Below are positions 38,875 through 49,031 of a DNA stretch of 64,000 bases, piece after piece; the first letter of the stretch is position 1; every line of letters starts with the position of its first letter. The translations under genes were made by a program, and so were the position numbers. Source of the stretch: an uncultured Schlesneria sp. (GTDB lineage Bacteria > Planctomycetota > Planctomycetia > Planctomycetales > Planctomycetaceae); NCBI GenBank assembly GCA_903904835.1, contig CAIVEI010000006.1:1-64000 (forward strand). Reading direction: 5' to 3'. The notes beneath the pieces are model-generated. The model saw only the letters and a list, made by a program, of their open reading frames with translations. It had not been told where the DNA came from and searched no databases.

Positions 38875-41800
38875 ATGAATCAGCGTTTTCTCGCCTCGTT
38901 CGCGATGCTTTTGGCCCTCGGTACGGGCGTTTTCGCTCAAGAACCGAAGTTTCAATCAAAGGTGATCAATACTTCGACTCCGGGACTTTCCATCGACATT
39001 GATGTCGACGTGACCGGAGCGAAAGAGCTGTACCTTGTCGTTCGCGATGCGGGTGATGGGTTCACCGCCGACTGGGCGGATTGGGCCGAACCTCGGCTGA
39101 TAGGGACAGCGGGGGAGAAAAAGCTGACCGAATTGAAATGGAAGTCGGCGACGACCGATTGGGGACAGGTCAATGTGAATAAGAACGCCAACGGTGAACC
39201 GCTGAAAGTCGCAGGCAAGGCTGTGGAATACGGGATCGGAGTGCATGCCAATTCAGTTCTTGCATTCGACCTTCCTGAGGGCGTTACGCGATTCAAGGCT
39301 CGGGGTGCCATTGACAATGGTGGATCAGACCAGGGAGCATCCAGCTCGGTCCAATTCCTGGTCTTCACGCAAAAGCCTTCGGCGAAATATTTACAACCAC
39401 CAGCAGGCGGACAGGCCAGTCGCGATCCTAAAGACGCCGTTGCTGCTTTGGACGTCGCTGAGGGACTCGAAGCGACTCTTTTCGCCTCCGAGTCATCCGG
39501 GATGCTCAGTCCATCTGACATTGATGTCGACCATCTCGGTCGAGTCTGGGTTTGCGAAGTCGTGAACTACCGCCATCGTCAAGGTGAACGAAAAGAAGGT
39601 GACCGAATCCTGGTCGTCGAGGACACCAATGGTGACGGAATCTCTGACAGACAGACCGTCTTTTTTCAAGGACATGAAGTTGATTCCGCCCTCGGGATTT
39701 GCGTCCTGCCAATCCCATCGGGTAAAGGGACCAAAGCCATCGTTTCATGTGCTCCGAATGTCTGGGTCTTTACCGACGAAGACGGCGACCTGAAAGCAGA
39801 CAAGAAAGAAGTCCTTTTCACCAACGTTGGCGATCCACAACACGACCATTCGACCCATGCCTTTATCTTCGGACCTGACGGCAAACTGTATTGGAACGTT
39901 GGCAATACGGGACATCGTGTATACGACAAAAATGCCAAACCGGTCGTCGATGTTGCCGGACACGAAGTCAATGACGGTGGCAAGCCCTACCGTCAGGGGA
40001 TGGCATTTCGCTGCAACATGGATGGCTCGGAATTCGAGGTGCTCGGCCACAATTTCCGAAACAATTACGAATTAACCGTCGATAGCTTTGGTACCGTCTG
40101 GCAGTCGGATAACGACGATGATGGAAATAAAGGGGTTCGAATCAACTATGTGATGGAGGGTGGCAATTTCGGTTATGTGGATGAAGTGACCGGAGCGGGC
40201 TGGCAGACACCTCGTACGAATATGGAAACCGAGATTCCATTGAGACATTGGCACCAGAATGACCCTGGCGTGGTACCGAATCTGCTTCAAACCGGAGCTG
40301 GATCGCCAACCGGGATCTGCTTTTACGAAGGGACGCTGCTGCCCGAAATCTTTCAGAATCAGATCATTCATTGTGATGCTGGCCCCAATGTTGTCCGGGC
40401 CTATCCTGCCAAGAAATCAGGCGCAGGCTACAAAGCAGAGATCGTCGATATCCTGTACGGTGCTCGTGATAACTGGTTTCGTCCATCGGATGTCTGCGTA
40501 GCACCGGATGGTTCTTTGATCGTCGCAGACTGGTACGACCCAGGTGTCGGTGGCCATCGTATGGGTGATGTCGATAAAGGCCGACTGTTCCGCGTCGCCC
40601 CGCCCAAGTCACCTTATAAGATCCCGAAAGCCGATGTTTCGACAATTGCCGGAGCGATCGAAACGCTTAAGAACCCAAATCTCGTTGCGCGGTATGTGGC
40701 ATGGACGGCGCTTCAATCGTTTGCGGCGACCGAACCGGACAAAGTCGGGGCTGCACTGACAAGCGTATTTGAAAGCGATGCTAATCCTCGCTATCGAGCA
40801 AGGGCATTGGGGGTGCTTGCAAAGATCCCTTCTTACCGAAAGAAGTCCATTACGGCCGCAGTGAAAGATAAAGACTCCGATATTCGAATTGCGGCTCTCA
40901 GATTGGCTCGACAGAAACTCCCTTCAGCCGAGGAAAAGTCTAATACTGAAGAGTTGGTGAATGTTCTCAAAACGCTGGTTGAGGATTCGTCATCGCAAGT
41001 TCGGCGTGAATGTGCGCTTGCTTTACGTCTCTTGAAATCATCACAGAAGGCTGAGCTCTGGGGCAAGCTTGCCGTATTGCATGATGGCATGGATCGCTGG
41101 TACCTGGAAGCGCTTGGTATCGCTGCCGATCACGACTGGGATGCTTGTCTTGCTGCGGCCCGAGGCGAAGTCGGCAATCCAGACCCTTCAGATCTTGCCG
41201 CCAGTCCTATCGCGAGGGACATCATCTGGAGATCACGCGGCACGTTGGCACCGATCGGATTGGCGTATTTGCTCAAATCTGATCGAGTCTCGGAATCAGA
41301 CGCACCACGGTACCTGAGAGCTTTCGATTTCTTATCGGGACCTGGCAAAGACGCCGCACTCATCGATCTCGCGTTTGGTAAATTCGGTGACGAAGCGAAA
41401 ACAAAGTACGTGAATGCGGAAGCAATCAGCAGGTTGCCATCCTTCGATATCACGAAGAATTCCGATCATCTCGCGGCCATGAATCGCGTTCTCGACGGCA
41501 TGAAGGGCCAGTCTCAATTTGTGACGTTGATCGAGAAATTCAATGTCTCCAGCAGATTCCCGGAACTGCTGGCGCTGGCTCAAGCCAAGCCTGACGAACA
41601 ACTGAGTATCGACGCCATTCGCGTGTTGCTCAAGAAGGGCCAGACGGAATTGCTGAAAAAGGGACTCAACACAAAAGAAGGGAAGACGGCTGTGGCCACT
41701 GCAACGGCACTCAGCAATTCGGGTGACGCCTACGCCGCCGAATTGTTGATACCGCTGGTCAGTAACGACCAGCTACCACTTGATCTTCGACGTGAGGCCA

Positions 41801-42441
41801 TCAAGGGGGCCTCGCAATCGAAACAAGGCGCTGCCGAAGTTGTGAAGCTGGCCACGTCCAAATCGTATGACGAATCACTGGCACCAGCGTTATCCGCTGC
41901 GCTCCATAGTTCGACGTTTAACGACGTTCGGAACGTTGCGGCGCAGATCTTTCCGCTGCCACCAGGAAAAGACTCCAAGCCGCTCCCCTCGCTGGGAGAG
42001 TTGGCTCAGCTTAAAGGGAATGTCGGCAACGGCCAGAAGCTCTTCGCAACAACCGGTAAGTGCAACACCTGTCATGTTGTGAACGGCGAAGGAAAGGAAG
42101 TCGGCCCTAATCTTTCCGAAATCGGTGCCAAGCTGAGTAAACAGGCGTTGTTCGAATCGATCATTTTCCCCAGTGCCGGGATCAGTCACAATTATGAATC
42201 GTGGACGATTGCATTGCACGATGGAACGACGCAAACCGGCATCGTCATCAGCGAAGATGCCGAGAAGTTAAGCCTGAAAGGAATTGATGCGATCGTTCGC
42301 ACATTCCCCATCAAGGAGATTGATGAACGAGCCAAACAAAAGATTTCGCTCATGCCTGCCGACCTTGCCAAGCTGCTTTCGAAGGAAGAAATGGCGGACG
42401 TCGTTGAGTACCTGACGACGTTAAAGAAGGCAAAGAAATAG
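38875..42441 (+). CDS. PVC-type haem-binding dehydrogenase-like protein with NPCBM, HEAT-like and cytochrome c domains
   Basis: Signal 'MNQRFLASFAMLLALGTGVFAQ'; NPCBM-like 'VEYGIGVHANSVLAFDLPEGVTRFKARGAIDNG'; beta-propeller dehydrogenase region; C-terminal 'CNTCHVVNGEGKEVGPNLSEIGAKL'. Confidence 0.9.
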   Translation: MNQRFLASFAMLLALGTGVFAQEPKFQSKVINTSTPGLSIDIDVDVTGAKELYLVVRDAGDGFTADWADWAEPRLIGTAGEKKLTELKWKSATTDWGQVNVNKNANGEPLKVAGKAVEYGIGVHANSVLAFDLPEGVTRFKARGAIDNGGSDQGASSSVQFLVFTQKPSAKYLQPPAGGQASRDPKDAVAALDVAEGLEATLFASESSGMLSPSDIDVDHLGRVWVCEVVNYRHRQGERKEGDRILVVEDTNGDGISDRQTVFFQGHEVDSALGICVLPIPSGKGTKAIVSCAPNVWVFTDEDGDLKADKKEVLFTNVGDPQHDHSTHAFIFGPDGKLYWNVGNTGHRVYDKNAKPVVDVAGHEVNDGGKPYRQGMAFRCNMDGSEFEVLGHNFRNNYELTVDSFGTVWQSDNDDDGNKGVRINYVMEGGNFGYVDEVTGAGWQTPRTNMETEIPLRHWHQNDPGVVPNLLQTGAGSPTGICFYEGTLLPEIFQNQIIHCDAGPNVVRAYPAKKSGAGYKAEIVDILYGARDNWFRPSDVCVAPDGSLIVADWYDPGVGGHRMGDVDKGRLFRVAPPKSPYKIPKADVSTIAGAIETLKNPNLVARYVAWTALQSFAATEPDKVGAALTSVFESDANPRYRARALGVLAKIPSYRKKSITAAVKDKDSDIRIAALRLARQKLPSAEEKSNTEELVNVLKTLVEDSSSQVRRECALALRLLKSSQKAELWGKLAVLHDGMDRWYLEALGIAADHDWDACLAAARGEVGNPDPSDLAASPIARDIIWRSRGTLAPIGLAYLLKSDRVSESDAPRYLRAFDFLSGPGKDAALIDLAFGKFGDEAKTKYVNAEAISRLPSFDITKNSDHLAAMNRVLDGMKGQSQFVTLIEKFNVSSRFPELLALAQAKPDEQLSIDAIRVLLKKGQTELLKKGLNTKEGKTAVATATALSNSGDAYAAELLIPLVSNDQLPLDLRREAIKGASQSKQGAAEVVKLATSKSYDESLAPALSAALHSSTFNDVRNVAAQIFPLPPGKDSKPLPSLGELAQLKGNVGNGQKLFATTGKCNTCHVVNGEGKEVGPNLSEIGAKLSKQALFESIIFPSAGISHNYESWTIALHDGTTQTGIVISEDAEKLSLKGIDAIVRTFPIKEIDERAKQKISLMPADLAKLLSKEEMADVVEYLTTLKKAKK

Positions 42442-42445
42442 ACCA

Positions 42446-43561
42446 ATGAGCCGTAATTCCGAAGTTTCGCTTGCACCACGATTTCAACTCGCCGACTTCG
42501 CACCGCTGATCAGTCTGGCAACGCTCGTCATGGTATTCTCGGTCGTTGCCAGCGACTTTCTGAGCTTCGGTGCGCTGTCGTTGATATTGAAGCAGGGAGC
42601 CGTCCTCGCGATCGTGGCAACCGGTCTGACGTTTGTATTGCTCTGCGCAGAGATCGATCTCTCTGTCGGGATGGTAGCGCTGTTGTCTGCCTGTTTGTGC
42701 GGCGTGCTGTGGGAATCGCCGCTCGCGGCTGGCCCGAAAGAGGTTAACGGGACCGCAAACGTTTCGTTGATGATGACGGCAATCGTCATTCTGATTCCGC
42801 TTTTTATCGCTCTGCTGATGGGGCTGACGTCGGGATGGCTGACGATTTCTTCTGGACTGCCGAGTTTCATCATCACATTGGCCATGATGAATATCGCCTT
42901 AGGTCTGGCTCGGTTTCTCACGCGAAGTCAGAAATTTGCTGTCCCTCCCGTCCTTGGCCAAGTGGGGAATTCGTCTTTGTTTGAGATAACCGTTGAGCGA
43001 CTCGGCACCTTAAGTGTTCCACAGAGCGCTGTGCTGGCAGCCGTGGTGATGATTGTGGCTCATCTGGTGCTGCAACATACCCGGTTTGGCCGGTATGTCT
43101 ACATGACTGGTGGGAATCGCCAGGCTGCTCGACTGGCGGGAGTCAGGACCGAGCGGATTGTGATCGCGTGCCTGGCAATCTGTGCTGGAACGGCTGCATG
43201 CGGGGGCATGGTTAATTCAGGCCGCATGAATAGTGTCAGCCTTGATCAGAATGCCGACTTACTGCTAGATGCCGTGGCATGTGTCGTTCTGGGGGGCACG
43301 AGCCTGTTCGGTGGCGAGGGAAGTATCGGTCGAACTCTCGTGGGTGTTCTCAGCTTTACTGTGCTTAAAGTAGGCTTGAACCTGACGAACGTGGAACGAC
43401 TGATCAAGCAATCGCCGCTGTCGCCCGGCTTAAAGGAAGCATGGCTGAAAGCCAGTTGGGTCACTCAGTTTGATCTGCTTCGACCGTTCCTGTTAGGAAT
43501 TGTGCTGTTGCTGGCACTCGTGATTCACGGACGGTTGGTCAAACATCGCAGCAATTCCTAG
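42446..43561 (+). CDS. sugar ABC transporter permease (RbsC/XylH-like)
   Basis: 'GLTFVLLCAEIDLSVGMVALLSACLCGVLWE', 'GGNRQAARLAGVRTERIVIACLAICAGTAACGGMVNSGRMNS', 'GGTSLFGGEGSIGRTLVGVL'. Confidence 0.88.
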   Translation: MSRNSEVSLAPRFQLADFAPLISLATLVMVFSVVASDFLSFGALSLILKQGAVLAIVATGLTFVLLCAEIDLSVGMVALLSACLCGVLWESPLAAGPKEVNGTANVSLMMTAIVILIPLFIALLMGLTSGWLTISSGLPSFIITLAMMNIALGLARFLTRSQKFAVPPVLGQVGNSSLFEITVERLGTLSVPQSAVLAAVVMIVAHLVLQHTRFGRYVYMTGGNRQAARLAGVRTERIVIACLAICAGTAACGGMVNSGRMNSVSLDQNADLLLDAVACVVLGGTSLFGGEGSIGRTLVGVLSFTVLKVGLNLTNVERLIKQSPLSPGLKEAWLKASWVTQFDLLRPFLLGIVLLLALVIHGRLVKHRSNS

Positions 43562-43582
43562 TCATATCCGAATGAAAATGAA

Positions 43583-45121
43583 TTAGTGATGTTTTGCAAT
43601 GTCGAGGCAAAGCAGGTGATCTTCGCTTCGCAAGAATAGCCGTCCATGGGAAATGACGGGTGCTGCCCAGGCGGGATAATGAATTTGAGGATATGTTGCC
43701 CGGCCAAGTTCTTCGTACTTTTCACGACTGAGTTTTGCCAGCACCAATATCCCTCGTTCGCCCAGCATCACAAACTTGCCATCCACGGCGGTCTTTGAGC
43801 CACGACCGAAAAACGTCGCCGGTTTACCTGCTGCATCGACGATTTCACCGTTTGCTCCCGATCGAAGGTCGGACACCGGCCCGCTATAGCCGTTCGTTTC
43901 CCATTCGAGTGTTCCCGTCTTGAGATCGACACATTGGAGCGTTGCTTCACCTTCATGACGTCCGCTGAAGCCGTAGACACACCCATCTTGATAAATGGGG
44001 GTCGACCAATGCGTCGACATGCCTCGTTTATTTCGCCAGACAACGTCAAAGTTCTGGTGATCGGGATGAATACGAAGGAGTGCCGCGCCAGTTTCGTATG
44101 CGGCAGACAAGAAGACCATATCGTCCACCACGACTGGACGTGCCGCATTTACGGATTCATGGACACGAGCTCGAAACCAGTATTTGAATCGGACGTTTCC
44201 GTTTTCGGGGTCGAGCGAAACCAATCCCTGGCGAACCAGGCAAAGCAAATGTTTTGCCCCATGGATCGTGGCTATGAGTGGCGACGAGTAACTCACGACC
44301 ATCTCTTCGCCGGTCCATTTGTACGGTTTTCCATTCAGATCGGTATCGGCGCCATCCCAGGTCTTTTCTCCGACACTCTCCCAAACCGTCTCGCCAGTCT
44401 CGGCATTGAAAGCAACGACACCAGAATTGGGTTGCCCTCCAACAAGTACGATCAACAAGTTGCCTTCAAGAATTGGGGTGCAACCGGCTCCAAAAAAGTG
44501 GTCGGGAACCTTCCATTTCTTCGGTGTATCGCATTCCCAGATAGGCTTTCCGGTTTCCAGATCGAGGCAAACCAGCCGTCCCTGAGCACCAAACGTATAA
44601 CACTTTGTTTTCGTCAAAAGTGGTGAACAGCGCGGTCCGTTGTTATAGCCGTAAGGATCTGCGAAATCAGTTTCATACTCGTATTTCCAAATTGGCTTCC
44701 CGTCTTCAACGTTTAAACATTCGATGACGTCGAGATCACGTAGACGATGATGAACAACAGCTCGGCCATTCAGAATCGACGGAGAACTATAGCCCTTCCC
44801 GATCCGCTTTTCCCAAATCACTTGCGGGCCGGTCGCAGGCCATTCGTCCATCAATCCCGTCTCATCGGAAACACCAGTTCCATGAGGACCAAGAAAAACC
44901 GGCCAGTCATGGCCAGATCGGTCGTTAGAGATCGGGTTTTGCTGAGGCTCGTTGACTGCGTCTGGTTTAGCTGCTTCGCTGGATTGGGCAACCGGGGAAC
45001 CACGGTCCAAGGATGTCGTCGAATGACATCCTGATCCAATGAAACAGAGGCAAACCAACGTCAAACGAATCGGAATTTGCATCGAGGAGCTTCCACGGAA
45101 TGAACAAGCAACCGAAGGCAC
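43583..45121 (-). CDS. PQQ-like beta-propeller lipoprotein
   Basis: 'LVCLCFIGSGCHS' lipobox; 'WPVFLGPHGTGVSDETGLMDEWPATGPQVIWEKRIGKGYSSP' PQQ-like repeats. Confidence 0.88.
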   Translation of the reverse strand: MPSVACSFRGSSSMQIPIRLTLVCLCFIGSGCHSTTSLDRGSPVAQSSEAAKPDAVNEPQQNPISNDRSGHDWPVFLGPHGTGVSDETGLMDEWPATGPQVIWEKRIGKGYSSPSILNGRAVVHHRLRDLDVIECLNVEDGKPIWKYEYETDFADPYGYNNGPRCSPLLTKTKCYTFGAQGRLVCLDLETGKPIWECDTPKKWKVPDHFFGAGCTPILEGNLLIVLVGGQPNSGVVAFNAETGETVWESVGEKTWDGADTDLNGKPYKWTGEEMVVSYSSPLIATIHGAKHLLCLVRQGLVSLDPENGNVRFKYWFRARVHESVNAARPVVVDDMVFLSAAYETGAALLRIHPDHQNFDVVWRNKRGMSTHWSTPIYQDGCVYGFSGRHEGEATLQCVDLKTGTLEWETNGYSGPVSDLRSGANGEIVDAAGKPATFFGRGSKTAVDGKFVMLGERGILVLAKLSREKYEELGRATYPQIHYPAWAAPVISHGRLFLRSEDHLLCLDIAKHH

Positions 45122-45229
45122 TCAATCGTCGGGCCGGAGACGATCGCAACCAGACACGAACGTCCAGTCAGTCTCTTTCCGGAAACGACACGCCAAAAGC
45201 AGCCATGCACCAATCGCAGCCTGTCTCAA

Positions 45230-46942
45230 CTAGCGGTTAAAATCACCAGGGTTGCCGAAGAGGCCTCCGCCACTGCCCATGGTTTTTCCGCCGCGCAGCG
45301 GCTCTTTACGTTTCCGCTCGTAGGCCTCACCTTTGCCAGGTGCAAGATCTTCGTCTTTCGGCTTTTCAGGCTTTTGCTTCAGGGCCTTCAATGACAAGCT
45401 GATCCGTTGGCGGTCACGAGCAACTTCAAGGACCTGAGCCTGGACTTCCTGACCAACATTGACGACGTCGGTGACTTTGCGAATTCGCTGATGATCCATC
45501 TCGCTGATGTGAATCAGGCCTTCAACGCCTGGCTCCAGTTCAACGAAGGCACCGAAGTCGGTTGTTCTCGTCACTTTGCCTTTGACTTCTTTTCCGACAG
45601 CATAAGTGGATTCGACACTGCCCCAGGGGTTGTGGGACAACTGCCGCATTCCCAAGCCGATTTTCTGTTTTTCGCGGTCCAGCGACAGCACGACCACATC
45701 GCACTGCTGACCTTCATTCAAGACTTCAGACGGGTGCTTGACTCGAGTCCAGCTCATTTCTCCGATGTGAAGGAAGCCGTCAGCCCCCCCCAAATCGACG
45801 AACACACCATAATCCTTGATCGTCTTCACTGTTCCGGAAAACTGCTGACCGACTTCGACTTTTTCCCAGAAAGCACCAGCAAGTTCTTTCCGCTCTGCGA
45901 TCATGACCGATCGGCGACTGACGACGAGGTTCCGCTTCGCGGGATTCAATTCGGTAATTTGCACAACGAGCTTTTGACCGACAAGAGCATCCATGGAGGT
46001 TACGAATCCAAGATCAACCTGGCTGGCAGGCAGAAACGCTCGCAAGCCGCCGACGGTGACTTCAAGTCCACCCTTGTTCGTCTTGTTGACGATACATTCC
46101 GTAACCTGACCGACGGTCAGTTCTTCCCAGTTACCGCGTGCTTTTCGAGTTGCCTTGGGAAGATTAACAAGAATCACGCTGTTTTCAGGATCGTACTTTT
46201 CAACAATCACGAGAAACTCTTCACCGACGCGAGGCTGTTTTCCTTGCGGAAATTGTCGTGCAGGAAGGACCCCCGGCGAGCGGTAGCCAACTTCGCAGAA
46301 GACGTCGTCGGCGGTGACGCTTTGGACCTTTGCCTTCAGCTTGGTGCCAGCCTCTAATTGATCTTCCGAGGCTGGAAGCTCTTCGGCGGTTGATGACGGA
46401 TTTGGTGTTGCGGCACCAACAGGGGGCGCCGTCGGTGCAGTCATCTGACCGGACATCGCGGCATCGATTTCTTGTTCAAGCCCGTCATCCAGTGACACCT
46501 GTTTTGGAGGAAGCTCGATCTGGCCAACAGGTCCTCGCGATGTGATCGCGGCCTCGGTTTGTGCGGCAGCGGCAGCCGCAACAGCAACGGCTTCGGTTTC
46601 GACTTCTGCCCCGATGCTTCCGACAGCGCGTGTCTGGTGTTCGTCGATATTGGGGTTGAGCACTGGGCGCTTGCGAGGTTCTTCGCTGGCCACAGCGACC
46701 GCTTCGACTGACGGTGCTATTGGTTCGACGGCGACAGCAGCGGCCACTTCTGCCGTGTGTGCAATCGGCTCGGCAACAGCGACAGCCGCATTTTCGCTGG
46801 TTTCCACTGCCGCAGCAATAACCTCAGCAACGGGGGAAGCAACCACAGTTTCGTGTGCAACTGCCTCGCCATGTGCAGCGTGGCTGATCGTCTGTTCTGC
46901 ATGTGCTTGCTCGATCACAGGCACCGTCTCTTCACCATTCAT
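45230..46942 (-). CDS. S1-domain RNA-binding protein (ribosomal protein S1-like), four S1 repeats
   Basis: 'VGQQFSGTVKTIKDYGVFVDLGGADGFLHIGEMSW', 'VGKEVKGKVTRTTDFGAFVELEPGVEGLIHISEM', plus two more divergent repeats; long Ala/Val/Glu-rich N-terminal segment. Start set to ATG 46942. Confidence 0.9.
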   Translation of the reverse strand: MNGEETVPVIEQAHAEQTISHAAHGEAVAHETVVASPVAEVIAAAVETSENAAVAVAEPIAHTAEVAAAVAVEPIAPSVEAVAVASEEPRKRPVLNPNIDEHQTRAVGSIGAEVETEAVAVAAAAAAQTEAAITSRGPVGQIELPPKQVSLDDGLEQEIDAAMSGQMTAPTAPPVGAATPNPSSTAEELPASEDQLEAGTKLKAKVQSVTADDVFCEVGYRSPGVLPARQFPQGKQPRVGEEFLVIVEKYDPENSVILVNLPKATRKARGNWEELTVGQVTECIVNKTNKGGLEVTVGGLRAFLPASQVDLGFVTSMDALVGQKLVVQITELNPAKRNLVVSRRSVMIAERKELAGAFWEKVEVGQQFSGTVKTIKDYGVFVDLGGADGFLHIGEMSWTRVKHPSEVLNEGQQCDVVVLSLDREKQKIGLGMRQLSHNPWGSVESTYAVGKEVKGKVTRTTDFGAFVELEPGVEGLIHISEMDHQRIRKVTDVVNVGQEVQAQVLEVARDRQRISLSLKALKQKPEKPKDEDLAPGKGEAYERKRKEPLRGGKTMGSGGGLFGNPGDFNR

Positions 46943-47172
46943 CGTACCAACCCTAACTCGTCGAATGACTCGCGCATCGCCGAATTGCGATGCGCTGAAA
47001 TGTGATCTCATTGAATGCGGACTTCGAACAACGGGCGAACGCCCCAAATCATTTTCGAACCCGTCCGTATCAATTCTTGTCGATCAATTCTTCTTTACGG
47101 TAATCGAATCGGAAAGGGAAAACCAGTTTCCTACTCTTTTTCACAGAATTCTCACCAAACGAATTTATAAAT

Positions 47173-48114
47173 TTATAAATCAGGCATCGGCACTGGGGCA
47201 CCTGGAATCGGAACGATTCGTTTCGGCACGTTAACGACGGGTGGTCCAAATGGCATCGGCATCGGATCGGCATTCAATTTCGGTATTTCGGGAACCAGGG
47301 CAGGTTGCGGCCCTTTGGCAATCCCTGCCGGCGAATTCAAGAACGATGCGATATGACTTGCATCACCCTTTCGCTTCATCCGCATCGCCGCTTCAAAAAA
47401 TTCCTGCCCTCGTGGATCTCCCTCAAAATGCAAGACGACGCCAAGCAGAAATAACCGATCAGGATCTCGATAATCGTCCTGGACCCAATCGGTCAGCTTA
47501 CTGACGATCGACGATCGAACGATTTGGCTGTCAGGCCCGAACAACGTTGAAGAAAATTTGCCCAGCTTTGGTATCGTCGGATCGATATGTAAAGCACGTT
47601 TAAACTCACGAATTGCCGGTTCGTACCTTAACATCGCCACCAGACACATCCCTAACCTCAGATGGGCGTCGGCGCGATCCGGAGCGGCATCGACCGAGCT
47701 GCGGTAGGCCGCCCAGGCATCTGCCCACTTCTGTTCTCTCAGTTTTTGATCACCCCGCGTTTGATGTTCGAGGCTTTTCAGCCGAGCTGCCGCACTTGAG
47801 GGAACCACAGGGACTTTCGATGGATCGAAGGGAACTGTCGCGGGAGTATCCGGAATGCCAATGGAAACAATCTGCGTTCTCTGAAATGGAACATAAGGGG
47901 TCGGGTTAACCGGCTGATACCGCACGTAACCCGGCCCAACGTAACCGCTATACCCCAGCGCCGGATTGATTAACAACGGTTGCGGGCTTCTCAAATAACC
48001 ATAATGGCTGAAGCAATGTTGGGCATCAGCATTCAGCGGACGCAACAGAAAAAAGGAGCCAAAGAATATCAACCAGCATCGTGCCACAATCGAATTCCTT
48101 TGCGTGAGATGCAA
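47173..48114 (-). CDS. TPR-like exported protein
   Basis: 'GDQKLREQKWADAWAAYRSSVDAAPDRADAHLRLGMCLVAMLRYEPAIREFKRALHIDP'. Confidence 0.7.
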   Translation of the reverse strand: MHLTQRNSIVARCWLIFFGSFFLLRPLNADAQHCFSHYGYLRSPQPLLINPALGYSGYVGPGYVRYQPVNPTPYVPFQRTQIVSIGIPDTPATVPFDPSKVPVVPSSAAARLKSLEHQTRGDQKLREQKWADAWAAYRSSVDAAPDRADAHLRLGMCLVAMLRYEPAIREFKRALHIDPTIPKLGKFSSTLFGPDSQIVRSSIVSKLTDWVQDDYRDPDRLFLLGVVLHFEGDPRGQEFFEAAMRMKRKGDASHIASFLNSPAGIAKGPQPALVPEIPKLNADPMPMPFGPPVVNVPKRIVPIPGAPVPMPDL

Positions 48115-48376
48115 TCTTCACGCTGGATGTATTACCAAGCCTTGAAATTTCAAGAAATTGGCGAATACCAACCATTATGAAGCAATATCTCAATAGGTCA
48201 ACAACTTCGAGAGATTTCAGACTCTTCGAGCCCGATGTTTTTGAAACACCGATCCGCTTGGCCAGAATTGTGATTGCCGTTGCCTTGTTCTGATGAATGA
48301 TCCGCATCCATTGAGTCATGACGTGCCGCCGGATTAAGATACCGTCAGATTCGATTTACCAAACAAAGGAAGTGAC

Positions 48377-49006
48377 ATGTTTGACGGACGGTTTCCGACG
48401 GTGCTACTTTTCGGCGCCCCTGGTGTCGGGAAGGGTACGCAGGGGACTATTCTTGGGCAGATCCCGGGATTTTATCACCTGTCCTGCGGTGACGTCTTTC
48501 GGTCACTCAACATCAATTCCGCAGATGGTCGAGAAATTTATCAGTTCAGTTCGCGTGGCCAACTGGTCCCGGACGAACTGACCGTGCGAATCTGGACCAA
48601 GGCGCTGCACGGGCACATTGCAGTCTCGCGTTACAAACCGCCGGACGAGTTTCTGATCCTGGATGGAATCCCGCGAAATCCAAACCAGGTCGAAATGCTG
48701 AAAAATACGATTAACGTCCTGGCGATTATCCATTTGATCTGCCTGGACGAAGCTCAAATGATCGATCGTATCAAGCGCCGAGCAATCCGCGACAACCGTG
48801 CCGACGATGCCAACGAAGATATCATTCGCACGCGTTTTAATGTTTACCGTGCCGAATCAGAACCCGTTATCAATTGTTATCCCAAGGAATTGATCAAGTG
48901 CGTTGATGCAATGAAGTCCCCACCGGAAGTCCTTGTTGAAGTCCTGCAGCACTTGATCCCGATTCGAAATACCTGGCTGGCGGATCTGCCCGAATCGCCG
49001 CTGTAA
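48377..49006 (+). CDS. adenylate kinase-like nucleoside monophosphate kinase
   Basis: P-loop 'LLFGAPGVGKGTQ', 'LILDGIPRNPNQVEML', 'RIKRRAIRDNRADDANEDIIRTRFNVYR'. Confidence 0.88.
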   Translation: MFDGRFPTVLLFGAPGVGKGTQGTILGQIPGFYHLSCGDVFRSLNINSADGREIYQFSSRGQLVPDELTVRIWTKALHGHIAVSRYKPPDEFLILDGIPRNPNQVEMLKNTINVLAIIHLICLDEAQMIDRIKRRAIRDNRADDANEDIIRTRFNVYRAESEPVINCYPKELIKCVDAMKSPPEVLVEVLQHLIPIRNTWLADLPESPL

Positions 49007-49031
49007 CGCAGACGATCGGACTGGACAGTCT

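Noticed and set aside
43934-44626. 230-aa plus-strand ORF
   Set aside because: Antisense to the PQQ beta-propeller gene.
45407-46357. 316-aa plus-strand ORF
   Set aside because: Antisense to the S1-domain gene; no recognisable domain.
46542-47234. Ala/Thr/Ser-rich 230-aa ORF
   Set aside because: Antisense translation of the low-complexity N-terminal part of the S1 gene.
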